A DNA stretch of 11,947 nucleotides, taken from contig JAEXHR010000051.1 of NCBI GenBank assembly GCA_023449855.1, positions 1-11,947 of the forward strand, written 5' to 3'. A model generated the notes under the pieces. The model worked only from the letters and a program-made list of their open reading frames with translations. It was not told the origin of the DNA and did no database searches. This DNA comes from Pseudomonadota bacterium. GTDB lineage: Bacteria > Pseudomonadota > Alphaproteobacteria > Rhizobiales > Xanthobacteraceae. The translations under genes were made by a program, and so were the position numbers. Positions 1-6,490 of this stretch are shown here, piece after piece. How positions within the stretch are numbered: the first letter of the stretch is position 1; each line of letters starts with the position of its first letter.

Positions 1-84
1 GTGAGGAGCGCGCTCTTGCGCGCGTCTCGAACCATGAATGGAGTACGCAGCCATCCTTCGAGACGCGCGCAAAGCGCGCTCCTC
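1..84. repeat. Long palindromic intergenic repeat, cut by the window start
   Basis: Positions 3-31 and 57-84 are reverse complements of each other with a single-base indel, separated by 25 bases. Each arm contains a GC-only alternating core (GCGCGC) flanked by GAGGAG and TCTCGAA. Transcribed RNA would form a very stable cruciform-like hairpin. It has no T-tract, so it is not a classical terminator. It resembles dispersed palindromic elements that I recall between genes in Bradyrhizobium and Rhodopseudomonas; that family link is memory, not a search. The outer left edge may continue outside the window. Confidence 0.75.
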
Positions 85-134
85 AGGATGAAGGCGGAGC
101 TCAAACGCGCCGATCCTGTCGGGTATAATGATCG

Positions 135-728
135 TTACCGCGGCTTCTCATCCAGCTGATAGGTCAGATGCGCCTTCACCGTCGGCCATTCGCCGGGGAG
201 AATGCTGTACACCACCGTATCACGCAGTGTGCCGTTGGGTGCGATCTGGTGATTGCGCAGGATGCCGTCCTGCTTGGCGCCGAGACGCTCGATGGCGCGA
301 CGGGACTGATGGTTGAAGAAATGCGTGCGGAACTCCACCGCGATGCAGTCGAGCTTTTCAAAAGCGTGCCCGAGCAACATCAGCTTGCACTGCGTATTGA
401 GCGCGGTGCGCTGGACCCACTTGCCGTACCAGGTCGAGCCGATCTCAACCCGGCGATTGGCGGCATCGACATTCATATAGGTCGTCATGCCGGCGATCCT
501 GCCGCTGGCATCCTTGACCGTGAAGGGCAGCATCGCGCCCGAGGCCTGCAGCGCCAACCGCCGGTCGATCTCGGCGGCCATCTTTTCCGGCGACGGGATC
601 GCCGTGTACCAGATCTTCGACAGATCGCCGTCCTGCGCGGCCGCGATCAGGCCGTCGCAGTGATCTTTTGCGAGAGGTTCGAGCCGGGCATGAGATCCGG
701 AGAGCGTTACGGGTTCAAGCCACGGCAT
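135..728 (-). CDS. GNAT-family N-acetyltransferase (RimJ/RimL type)
   Basis: This 197-residue protein is full length for the COG1670 (RimJ/RimL-like) branch of GNAT enzymes, which move an acetyl group from acetyl-CoA to an amine on a protein N-terminus or a small molecule. The N-terminal part (about 8-22) has the typical LSGSHARLEPL opening. Residues 93-124 (RRVEIGSTWYGKWVQRTALN onward) form the acetyl-CoA binding strand and helix region, and 139-150 (NHQSRRAIERLG) is the conserved late helix seen across this branch. The tail GTLRDTVVYSILPGEWP is also characteristic. The ATG at 728 is preceded by AAAGGA about 7 bases upstream, which supports this start. It lies 110 bases downstream of the SMP-30-like gene on the same strand, with a palindromic repeat between, so co-transcription is possible. 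The substrate cannot be told from sequence. Family assignment is firm; physiological role is unknown. Confidence 0.88.
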   Translation of the reverse strand: MPWLEPVTLSGSHARLEPLAKDHCDGLIAAAQDGDLSKIWYTAIPSPEKMAAEIDRRLALQASGAMLPFTVKDASGRIAGMTTYMNVDAANRRVEIGSTWYGKWVQRTALNTQCKLMLLGHAFEKLDCIAVEFRTHFFNHQSRRAIERLGAKQDGILRNHQIAPNGTLRDTVVYSILPGEWPTVKAHLTYQLDEKPR

Positions 729-745
729 TGGTCGGTCCTTTGTTT

Positions 746-833
746 GTCGTCATTGCGAGGAGCGAAGCGACGAAGCAATCCAGGGCCAAGTAAAGGAAGA
801 GCTGGATTGCTTCGCTACGCTCGCAATGACGAC
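746..833. repeat. Palindromic intergenic repeat (REP-like) between acetyltransferase and hydrolase genes
   Basis: The left arm (746-783, starting GTCGTCATTGCGAGGAGCGA) and right arm (802-833, ending CGCAATGACGAC) are inverted copies. They match at both ends (GTCGTCATTGCG and GAAGCAATCCAG) and differ by about six bases of internal deletion in the right arm. It fills nearly the whole gap between two minus-strand genes, so a transcript would carry a hairpin. I recall very similar elements beginning with CGTCATTGCGAG as abundant intergenic repeats in Bradyrhizobium and Rhodopseudomonas. It has no open reading frame of its own and no T-tract. It could stabilise or separate the two messages; that role is inference. 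Confidence 0.8.
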
Positions 834-838
834 TACGG

Positions 839-1774
839 TTACTTGTTCAAAAAGTTGAGCGGCAGGCCACCGCGCGGCCAGTCCATCGCGATCAGCTCGC
901 CCTTGCCCGACAGCGTGATGTACGCCGTCTTCAGCTCGGGACCGCCAAAAGCAATATTCGTCGTCACGCGATCGCCCGTCTCGACTTGTTCAACCAATTT
1001 GCCGTCCGGCGCAATGACGGAAATGCAGCCGCTCACCAGCGTTGCGACGCAGACATTGCCGGAGGCCTCGACCGCCAGCGAGTCGAACATTTGATAACCG
1101 CCGAGGCCGCAGATCGGCCGGCCGCGCTCGCCGCGATAGATGGTGTCGCCCGGAACGACCTCGCCCGGCGTGCCGACATTATAGGCCCATAGACGGCCGG
1201 TCGGCGTTTCCGCGATATACATGGTCTTCTCGTCCGGCGAGAGACCGATCCCGTTGGCCGGCAGCACGCCGATCACCTGTTCGGTGATCTCGCTCATCCC
1301 CGGCTTGATGTAATAGGCGCCGCCGACATCCATGTCGCGCGCACGGCGCTTGCCGAGCTCGCTGAACCACAACCCGCCTTGCTTGTCGAAAACGAGATCG
1401 TTCGGGCCCTTCAGATTGTGCTCGCCGCATTTGGTGAACAACGTCTCGATCTTGCCGCTGGCGAGATCGACGCGCTGGATCGCACCGCCGATATATTCAT
1501 GCGGCTCCGGCGCATGGGGCATCAAGGTGCCGCGGGACGGCACCCAGCTGAAGCCACCATTGTTGGTGATGTACATCTTGCCATCCGGTCCGAGCGCCGC
1601 GCCATTCGGGCCACCCGGAATTTTGGCGACGACTTCCTTGCGGCCATCGGGATAGACCCGCGTCAGTTGCTGCGCACGGATTTCGACCAGCACCACCGAG
1701 CCATCGGGCATCACCACCGGACCTTCGGGGAATGCGAGATCGGTGGCGAGAACGCGGATATTGGGGCCGGACAT
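839..1774 (-). CDS. SMP-30/gluconolactonase/LRE-family hydrolase
   Basis: A 311-residue six-bladed beta-propeller of the SMP-30/gluconolactonase/luciferin-regenerating family, metal-dependent enzymes that mostly hydrolyse sugar lactones or similar esters. The three expected metal-ligand positions are visible: Glu17 in FPEGP, Asn174 in LPANGIGLSPDE, and Asp231 in FDSLAVEASGN. Another conserved Asn125 sits in GPNDLVFD. There is no signal peptide, so it is probably cytoplasmic. Reading can extend upstream to 1915, but the extension (Cys/Arg-rich, no family similarity) is unlikely. The ATG at 1774 has GGGAGAG about 7 bases upstream and begins right at the first propeller blade. It is divergent from the enoyl-CoA hydratase-family gene across a 198-base gap and shares strand with the acetyltransferase. 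The actual lactone substrate is not predictable; a link with the neighbouring CoA-ester chemistry is only a guess from position. Confidence 0.88.
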   Translation of the reverse strand: MSGPNIRVLATDLAFPEGPVVMPDGSVVLVEIRAQQLTRVYPDGRKEVVAKIPGGPNGAALGPDGKMYITNNGGFSWVPSRGTLMPHAPEPHEYIGGAIQRVDLASGKIETLFTKCGEHNLKGPNDLVFDKQGGLWFSELGKRRARDMDVGGAYYIKPGMSEITEQVIGVLPANGIGLSPDEKTMYIAETPTGRLWAYNVGTPGEVVPGDTIYRGERGRPICGLGGYQMFDSLAVEASGNVCVATLVSGCISVIAPDGKLVEQVETGDRVTTNIAFGGPELKTAYITLSGKGELIAMDWPRGGLPLNFLNK

Positions 1775-1972
1775 AAGCAAGCTCTCCCTTTGAACTTTCC
1801 TTGGCTTTTCTTGGTCTCGCCGATTCATGCCGGCGCGCGAATGCGCAAAGTAGAGCAAACCGGCTTCGCCCTGCCAAGGCGCGCAAATGCATGGCCTCTT
1901 GCACGCCATCGCCATTCCGCCTTAGCTGGCGCCACAAAACAGAACGCCAGAAGAAACGCCAAGAGGAAGCCC

Positions 1973-2785
1973 ATGTCTGAAGCCGCGACATCTGACGAAG
2001 TGCTTTATTCCGTCGCCGACAATATCGCCACGATCACGCTCAATCGCCCCGAGCGGATGAACACGATCTCGCGCGAGATGCTGGCCCAGCTCAGCGCGCT
2101 CTTCCTGAAAGCCGATGCCGACCCGGACGTGCGCGTCGTTGTCCTCACCGCCGCCGGCCGCATGTTCTGCGCCGGTCTCGACATGGTCAGCGCCACCCAG
2201 GGCAAGGGCATTGGCTCGGCCAACGACGCCAACAGCTCGCGCACCACGCTGGACATGAAGTCGGCGCAGCCGATCGTCATGTTCAACATGGAAAAGCCGA
2301 CCATCTGCCTGCTCAACGGCGCCGCGGCCGGCTATGGCATGGACATCGCGCTCAATTGCGACATCCGTATCATGGCGGAGAGCGCGAAATTCGCCGCGGC
2401 CTTCGTCAAGCGCGGCGTCGTCCCGGAATCCGGCGGCACCTGGTTTCTCCCGCGCATGATCGGCTGGGCCAAGGCCGCCGAACTGATCTTCACCGGCCGC
2501 ACGCTGTCGGCACGCGAAAGCCTGGAGATGGGGTTGACCAATGAAGTCGTCGCCGATGCCGATCTGCAGGCGCGCGGCCGTGTCGTCGCCGCCGAGATCG
2601 CCGCCAATGCGCCGCTTGCCGTCCAGGCCGCGAAGCGGATGATGCGCGCCGGCCTGTCCGAGAATTTCGGCGAGCACGTCCATCACGTCTTCCTGCAATT
2701 GCTGCCGCTGTTCCGCACCGAGGATTTCCGCGAGGGCATGGCCTCGTTCCTCGAAAAACGCCCGGCCGACTTCAAGGGCCGCTAG
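1973..2785 (+). CDS. Enoyl-CoA hydratase/isomerase family protein
   Basis: A 270-residue crotonase-fold protein. The N-terminal ITLNRPERMNTIS (21-33), the oxyanion-hole strand CAGLDM (66-71) and the second oxyanion segment NGAAAGYGMDIAL (115-127) are all present. Aligned to rat crotonase without gaps, the first catalytic Glu (rat 144) is Asp124 here, and the second (rat 164) is Phe144. An acidic residue instead sits at Glu152 in VVPESGGTWFLPR, the place where PaaG-type isomerases carry their acid/base (recalled GLIPDSGGTW pattern). It may therefore be a delta-isomerase or a specialised hydratase rather than a classical beta-oxidation hydratase. The ATG at 1973 follows GAGGA by about 5 bases; translations starting further upstream cross the divergent intergenic region and are not credible. 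The two binding-protein genes follow on the same strand after 171 bases. Confidence 0.9.
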   Translation: MSEAATSDEVLYSVADNIATITLNRPERMNTISREMLAQLSALFLKADADPDVRVVVLTAAGRMFCAGLDMVSATQGKGIGSANDANSSRTTLDMKSAQPIVMFNMEKPTICLLNGAAAGYGMDIALNCDIRIMAESAKFAAAFVKRGVVPESGGTWFLPRMIGWAKAAELIFTGRTLSARESLEMGLTNEVVADADLQARGRVVAAEIAANAPLAVQAAKRMMRAGLSENFGEHVHHVFLQLLPLFRTEDFREGMASFLEKRPADFKGR

Positions 2786-2806
2786 GCGCCTGTGCAGCGC
2801 GATAGC

Positions 2807-2824
2807 GCGGCGCTTGTGCGCCGC
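2807..2824 (+). terminator. Short GC hairpin after the hydratase-family gene
   Basis: GCGGCGC (2807-2813) and GCGCCGC (2818-2824) form a perfect 7-bp stem with a TTGT loop, 21 bases past the stop codon. No T-tract follows, so intrinsic termination would be weak; it may only protect the 3' end. Inferred from structure alone. Confidence 0.3.
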
Positions 2825-2852
2825 CGCGACGATTGCGCTGACGGTTCGCTTT

Positions 2853-2869
2853 CCAAGCCTTCCGCTTGG
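2853..2869. promoter_or_regulatory. Palindrome CCAAGC-N5-GCTTGG upstream of first binding-protein gene
   Basis: A perfect 6+6 inverted repeat with a 5-base centre lies about 88 bases before the start codon of the first binding protein. A -10-like CATACT at 2872-2877 begins just downstream, but no good -35 partner is visible. It could be an operator for a regulator encoded elsewhere. No copy was seen before the second binding-protein gene. Low confidence, since short palindromes of this size occur by chance. Confidence 0.25.
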
Positions 2870-2899
2870 TGCATACTCCCTGCATTCGAGCCGCATCGT

Positions 2900-2924
2900 G
2901 CACGCCCGCGCAGACGGGCGGTGC
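2900..2924 (+). promoter_or_regulatory. Hairpin in leader of first binding-protein gene
   Basis: GCAC followed by GCCCG (2900-2908) pairs with CGGGC and GTGC (2915-2924), with one bulged G and a 6-base loop. It ends 32 bases before the ATG at 2957 and 17 bases before its GGAGG, so it would lie in the 5' leader if transcription starts upstream. It leaves the ribosome binding site open. It could also be part of a terminator or processing site; no T-tract follows. Confidence 0.3.
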
Positions 2925-2956
2925 GGTTGATCGAAGCAAAGGGAGGACAAATCATC

Positions 2957-4177
2957 ATGCATGACTTGAAAGTCCTGCGAGCGCTGGCGCTCGCCTGTTT
3001 CACCTTGACGCTGACCACGACCGCTCACGCACAAAAGAAATACGACACCGGCGCTACCGATACCGAGATCAAGATCGGCAATATCATGCCCTATAGCGGG
3101 CCGGCCTCGTCCTACGCCACCATCGGCAAGACCGAGGCAGCCTATTTCAAGATGATCAACGAGAAGGGCGGCATCAATGGCCGCAAGATCACGTTCATTT
3201 CCTATGACGATGGCTATTCGCCGCCGAAGACCGTCGAGCAGGCGCGCAAGCTGGTCGAGAACGACGAAGTGCTCTTCATCATGAACCCGCTGGGCACGCC
3301 GGGAAATACGGCGATCCAGAAATACATGAACGCCAAGAAGGTGCCGCAGCTCTTCGTCTCGACCGGGGCGGCGAAATGGGCCGACCCGAAGAATTTCCCG
3401 TGGACGATGGGATGGCAGCCGAGCTACCAGGCCGAAGCGCGCATCTACGCGCAATACATCATGAAGAACCATCCCGGGAAAAAAGTCGGCGTCCTCTATG
3501 CCAATGACGACTTCGGCAAGGATTACATCATCGGCCTACATGAAGGCTTTGGCGACAAACTGAAAGACTACATTGTCTCCGAAGTGCCTTACGAAACGGC
3601 TTCGCCGACAGTGGATTCGCAGATCGTACAGATCAAGGCGGCCAATCCCGATATCTTCATCAACATCGCCACCCCGAAATTCGCCGCTCAGGCGATCAAG
3701 AAGGTCGGCGAGATGGGCTGGAAGCCGGTACATATCGTGACCAATGTCTCGGCTTCGGTGGGCAGTGTGATGAAGCCTGCCGGCTACGCCAATTCACAGG
3801 ACGTGCTTAGCGCGGCCTATATGAAAGATCCGAAGGATCCGACATGGAAGGACGATGCGGGCATGAAGGAATGGAGCGCCTTCATGGACAAGTACTATCC
3901 TGAAGGGGACAAGGACGACGGCGCCACGGTGTTCGGCTATGGTGTCTCGCAAGGGATCGTGCAGGTGCTCAAGCAATGCGGCGACGATCTCACGCGTGAA
4001 AACATCATGCGACAGGCCGCCAATCTCAACATGGAGATCGGCATCTATCTGCCTGGCACAAAGATCAAGACCAGCCCGACCGACTTCAGTCCGCTCGAGC
4101 AATTGCAGATGATGCGCTTCAAGGGCGAAACCTGGGAGCTGTTCGGCCCGCTGATGTCCGGCGAAAAGGAATCATAG
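2957..4177 (+). CDS. ABC transporter substrate-binding protein, LivK/Peripla_BP_6 type (copy 1)
   Basis: A 406-residue exported binding protein of the branched-chain amino acid (HAAT, COG0683) family, which captures a solute in the periplasm and hands it to an ABC permease. Residues 1-26 are a signal peptide: Lys near the N-terminus, a hydrophobic run ALALACFTLTLTTTA, and cleavage after AHA or AHAQ. No lipobox Cys is present at the cleavage site, so it should be soluble. The mature part opens with IKIGNIMPYSGPASS (38-52), typical of the first lobe of this family, followed by GGINGRKITFISYDD (71-85). The ATG at 2957 is chosen because it starts the signal peptide and has GGAGG 10 bases upstream. 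A close paralogue follows after 147 bases. No permease or ATPase is encoded in the window, so its partner transporter must lie elsewhere. Ligand unknown; relatives bind amino acids, aromatic acids or other carboxylates. Confidence 0.93.
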   Translation: MHDLKVLRALALACFTLTLTTTAHAQKKYDTGATDTEIKIGNIMPYSGPASSYATIGKTEAAYFKMINEKGGINGRKITFISYDDGYSPPKTVEQARKLVENDEVLFIMNPLGTPGNTAIQKYMNAKKVPQLFVSTGAAKWADPKNFPWTMGWQPSYQAEARIYAQYIMKNHPGKKVGVLYANDDFGKDYIIGLHEGFGDKLKDYIVSEVPYETASPTVDSQIVQIKAANPDIFINIATPKFAAQAIKKVGEMGWKPVHIVTNVSASVGSVMKPAGYANSQDVLSAAYMKDPKDPTWKDDAGMKEWSAFMDKYYPEGDKDDGATVFGYGVSQGIVQVLKQCGDDLTRENIMRQAANLNMEIGIYLPGTKIKTSPTDFSPLEQLQMMRFKGETWELFGPLMSGEKES

Positions 4178-4198
4178 TCGAATTCCGCAACACGGTTT

Positions 4199-4222
4199 CC
4201 CCTCTCCATTTCTGGAGAGGGG
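4199..4222 (+). terminator. Perfect 10-bp hairpin between the two binding-protein genes
   Basis: CCCCTCTCCA (4199-4208) and TGGAGAGGGG (4213-4222) pair perfectly around a TTTC loop, 22 bases after the stop of the first binding-protein gene. There is no run of T after it, so it is more likely a 3'-end stabilising or processing structure than a full intrinsic terminator. A second imperfect relative (CCCTCT...AGAGGG) occurs at 11732-11750, so it may be part of a dispersed repeat. Its position could make expression of the two paralogues unequal. Confidence 0.45.
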
Positions 4223-4324
4223 TCTCCCGCTCGCGCCGCTATGCGCTCCGGCGCAAACATGCATACTCGACGTCGAACAGGTGGCCTGCAGAATGGCCGG
4301 CAACAACCGACGCCAGAGGAAACG

Positions 4325-5542
4325 ATGAACCGGACGCACCTCCGCAGCGCAGTCGCCCTTGTCGCCACGCTCGCGATCGGCGCTCTCGCCTCCCCTGCAT
4401 CGGCGCAAAAGAAATACGATCCCGGCGCCTCCGACGCCGAGATCAAGATCGGCAATATCATGCCCTATAGCGGGCCGGCCTCGTCCTATGCCTCGATCGG
4501 GAAATCGGAGGCCGCCTATTTCCGCATGGTCAACGACCTGGGCGGCGTCAACGGCCGCAAGATCAATTTCATCAGCTATGACGATGCCTATTCGCCGCCC
4601 AAGACGGTCGAGCAGGCGCGTAAGCTCGTCGAGAGCGATGAGGTCCTTCTCATTTTCAATCCGCTGGGGACCGCGACCAATTCGGCAATCCAGAAATACA
4701 TGAACATCAAGAAGGTGCCGCACCTCTTCGTGTCGTCGGGCGCGTCGAAGTGGGCCGATCCGAAACACTTTCCGTGGACGATGGGATGGTCGCCCAGCTA
4801 TCACAACGAGGGGCGCATTTGGGCGACGTGGATCCTGAAGAACCATCCCGATGCCAGGATCGGCGTGCTGTTCCAGAACGACGACATGGGCAAGGACTAT
4901 CTGGGCGGCGTGCGCGAAGGCCTTGGCAACAAGGCCGACAAGATGATCGTGACGCAGGCGAGCTTCGAGACCAGCTCACCCACGGTGGACTCGCAGATCG
5001 TGCAGATCCGCACCGCCAATCCCGACATCTTCCTCAATATCGCCTCGCCGAAATTCGCGGCGCAGGCCATCAAGAAAGTCGCCGAGCTGAACTGGAAGCC
5101 GGTGCAGATGCTGGTCAATGTCTCGCAATCGGTCGGCTCGGTGATCAAGCCTGCGGGCTTCGACAATGCGCAGGGCGTGATCAGCGCCGCCTATATGAAG
5201 GATCCCACCGATCCGCAATGGAAGGACGATCCGACCATCAAGGAATGGCTTGCCTTCATGGATAAATATTATCCCGACGGCGACAAGAACGACATCTATA
5301 CGCTCTATGGCTTCGGCATCGCGCGCACGCTGGTGCATATCCTGCAACAGTGCGGAGACAATCTCACGCGCGAGAACGTCATGATGCAGGCGACCAGCCT
5401 CGATTACGAGGTCGGCATCTTCCTGCCAGGCACGCGCGTCAAGACGAGTCCCACCGACTACAGCCCGCTGCAGCAATTGCAGATGATGCGCTTCAAGGGC
5501 GAACGCTGGGAATTGTTCGGACCGGTGCTGAGCAGCGAATAG
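4325..5542 (+). CDS. ABC transporter substrate-binding protein, LivK/Peripla_BP_6 type (copy 2)
   Basis: A 405-residue paralogue of the preceding protein. By manual ungapped comparison from KKYD to the C-terminus, 266 of 376 positions match (about 71%). The signal peptide (1-28: MNRTHLRSAV, hydrophobic ALVATLAIGALA, then SPASA-Q) is different in sequence from copy 1 but ends in the same AQKKYD junction. The lobes carry the same landmarks: IGNIMPYSGPASSY, SYDDAYSPPKTVEQA and PTVDSQIVQI. Differences cluster in the segment aligned with copy-1 residues about 157-216 and around 316-336, which may tune ligand choice. The ATG at 4325 has AGAGGAAA just upstream. The gene ends 6 bases from the convergent small coiled-coil gene. 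No transporter components are adjacent. Probably arose by tandem duplication; the ligand is unknown. Confidence 0.93.
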   Translation: MNRTHLRSAVALVATLAIGALASPASAQKKYDPGASDAEIKIGNIMPYSGPASSYASIGKSEAAYFRMVNDLGGVNGRKINFISYDDAYSPPKTVEQARKLVESDEVLLIFNPLGTATNSAIQKYMNIKKVPHLFVSSGASKWADPKHFPWTMGWSPSYHNEGRIWATWILKNHPDARIGVLFQNDDMGKDYLGGVREGLGNKADKMIVTQASFETSSPTVDSQIVQIRTANPDIFLNIASPKFAAQAIKKVAELNWKPVQMLVNVSQSVGSVIKPAGFDNAQGVISAAYMKDPTDPQWKDDPTIKEWLAFMDKYYPDGDKNDIYTLYGFGIARTLVHILQQCGDNLTRENVMMQATSLDYEVGIFLPGTRVKTSPTDYSPLQQLQMMRFKGERWELFGPVLSSE

Positions 5543-5548
5543 AACGTC

Positions 5549-5932
5549 CTATTTCGCCGCATCCTTGGCAGCGGGCGCGGTATCCTTGGCGGCGGGGGCC
5601 GCATCCTTTGCAGGGGCAGGCGTGGCTTTCACCTGCGAAGTCGCCGCGGCTTTCTGCGCCGCCTGCATCTCCTCAACCGTTTTCTGCAAAGTCGTGACCG
5701 TCGCCTTCAAGGCATCGATCTGACGATTGGCGGCGTCGAGACGCTGTTGCTGATCCAGCCGCAGTTTGTTGACGGTCTGCTGCAGGAAATTGACGTTGCT
5801 CTGCAGACAGCTGGTGCGCCGCTCCATGGTCTTCTCGACGGTGCAGATCTCGATGCCGGGCACATCCTGCGCCATCGCCGCGCTGCTGCCCGCAACAAGG
5901 AAAGTCAGAGTGAAAAGTGTCCAGCCGCGCAT
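5549..5932 (-). CDS. Small exported coiled-coil protein with Ala/Lys-rich tail
   Basis: A 127-residue protein with a signal peptide (MRGWTLFTLTFLVAGSSAAMAQ, cleavage after AMA). The mature start DVPGIEICTVEKTMERRTSC has two cysteines (about residues 30 and 42) that could form a disulfide. Residues about 45-95 (NFLQQTVNKLRLDQQQRLDA onward) show heptad-like spacing of Leu, Val and Ile and are predicted to form a coiled coil. The tail from about 100 is three Ala-Pro-Ala-Lys-Asp repeats. Overall it looks like a periplasmic structural or scaffold protein; I do not recognise a named family. The ATG at 5932 is preceded by AAGGGA about 8 bases upstream. It converges on the second binding-protein gene with only 6 bases between stops, so the two transcripts must overlap or terminate in each other. 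Confidence 0.75.
   Translation of the reverse strand: MRGWTLFTLTFLVAGSSAAMAQDVPGIEICTVEKTMERRTSCLQSNVNFLQQTVNKLRLDQQQRLDAANRQIDALKATVTTLQKTVEEMQAAQKAAATSQVKATPAPAKDAAPAAKDTAPAAKDAAK
5559..5621. repeat. Three tandem 21-bp repeats inside the coiled-coil gene
   Basis: Units at 5559-5579, 5580-5600 and 5601-5621 each begin (plus strand) with GYATCCTT and contain GCRGGGG-like cores. They encode successive seven-residue Ala/Lys/Asp/Pro units in the C-terminal tail. Copy number of such minisatellites may vary between strains. Confidence 0.7.
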
Positions 5933-5963
5933 TGCCTATCCCTTCGCCAACGTCCGACCATGA

Positions 5964-5992
5964 GAGCAACGGTGTTCGTGGCCAACTGTCAA
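5964..5992 (-). promoter_or_regulatory. Candidate sigma-70 promoter of the coiled-coil gene
   Basis: On the minus strand TTGACA (5992-5987) is a perfect -35 hexamer, followed after 17 bases by TTGCTC (5969-5964) as a weak -10. A start near 5957 would leave a leader of about 25 bases carrying the AAGGGA ribosome site. The -35 and spacing are good, the -10 is poor. Confidence 0.4.
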
Positions 5993-6046
5993 TCAACCCT
6001 TGGGAACCACACAGCCGCCGTGCAGTTCCTTGTTAAGGAGCATCCC

Positions 6047-6256
6047 ATGGTGACGCGCGATCAGCGACTGGCGGAGTTCGACGGTCGGGGCACCCCACCG
6101 CCCGACGAGCCAGTGCAGGTCCTGTGCGAAGATAAAAGCGGCACCTACCTGCTGCCCTTCGTCTGCGTTTATGCCAACGGCCAATGGCGGAATGCCGGAA
6201 CGGGCGACCTTGTGGAAGCTGAAGTGGTTGGCTGGCGCCTGCCACGGAATGATTAA
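6047..6256 (+). CDS. Small conserved-looking protein of unknown function (69 aa)
   Basis: The ATG at 6047 has a strong TAAGGAG 6 bases upstream, which is the main evidence for a real gene and for this start. Longer in-frame reading back to 5747 would run through the opposite coiled-coil gene and its promoter. The protein is acidic, soluble and has no signal or membrane segment. Visible features are MVTRDQRLAEFDGRGTPPPD, PVQVLCEDKSGTYLLPF (23-39), a GQWRNA segment and an ending VVGWRLP. The pattern of a short beta strand, a Trp-containing middle and a final VxGWR strand is loosely like small DUF551-type phage or chromosomal proteins; I offer this only as a resemblance. I recall similar 65-75 residue hypotheticals in Bradyrhizobium. 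No function can be assigned. A strong terminator lies 235 bases downstream. Confidence 0.7.
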   Translation: MVTRDQRLAEFDGRGTPPPDEPVQVLCEDKSGTYLLPFVCVYANGQWRNAGTGDLVEAEVVGWRLPRND

Positions 6257-6490
6257 AGCCCGGAAGAGCTCCCGCCCAAAAAGTTCCCTCCCAATCTGAA
6301 GATGAGACGCTCAGTCAAGTAATTCGGTAAATTTCACCCAAATTGGTGACGCTTCATCTTGCGCGATCGCCTACGTCGATACCGGGGGACCGGTCTTGCC
6401 GCCGCATCGGCAGCCAAAACGGTTTCAAATTACCGCTTCGGCGGACCATATATTGACGACGCAGATCTTTTGAGTGGCGATACTGAGGAT

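Noticed and set aside
168..1094. 308-residue plus-strand frame across the acetyltransferase and hydrolase genes
   Set aside because: It crosses a palindromic repeat and is antisense to two well-supported genes.
1922..3472. 516-residue minus-strand reading frame opposite the hydratase and first binding protein
   Set aside because: Arg/Gly/His-rich composition typical of high-GC antisense frames; no motif, and it overlaps two firmly identified genes.
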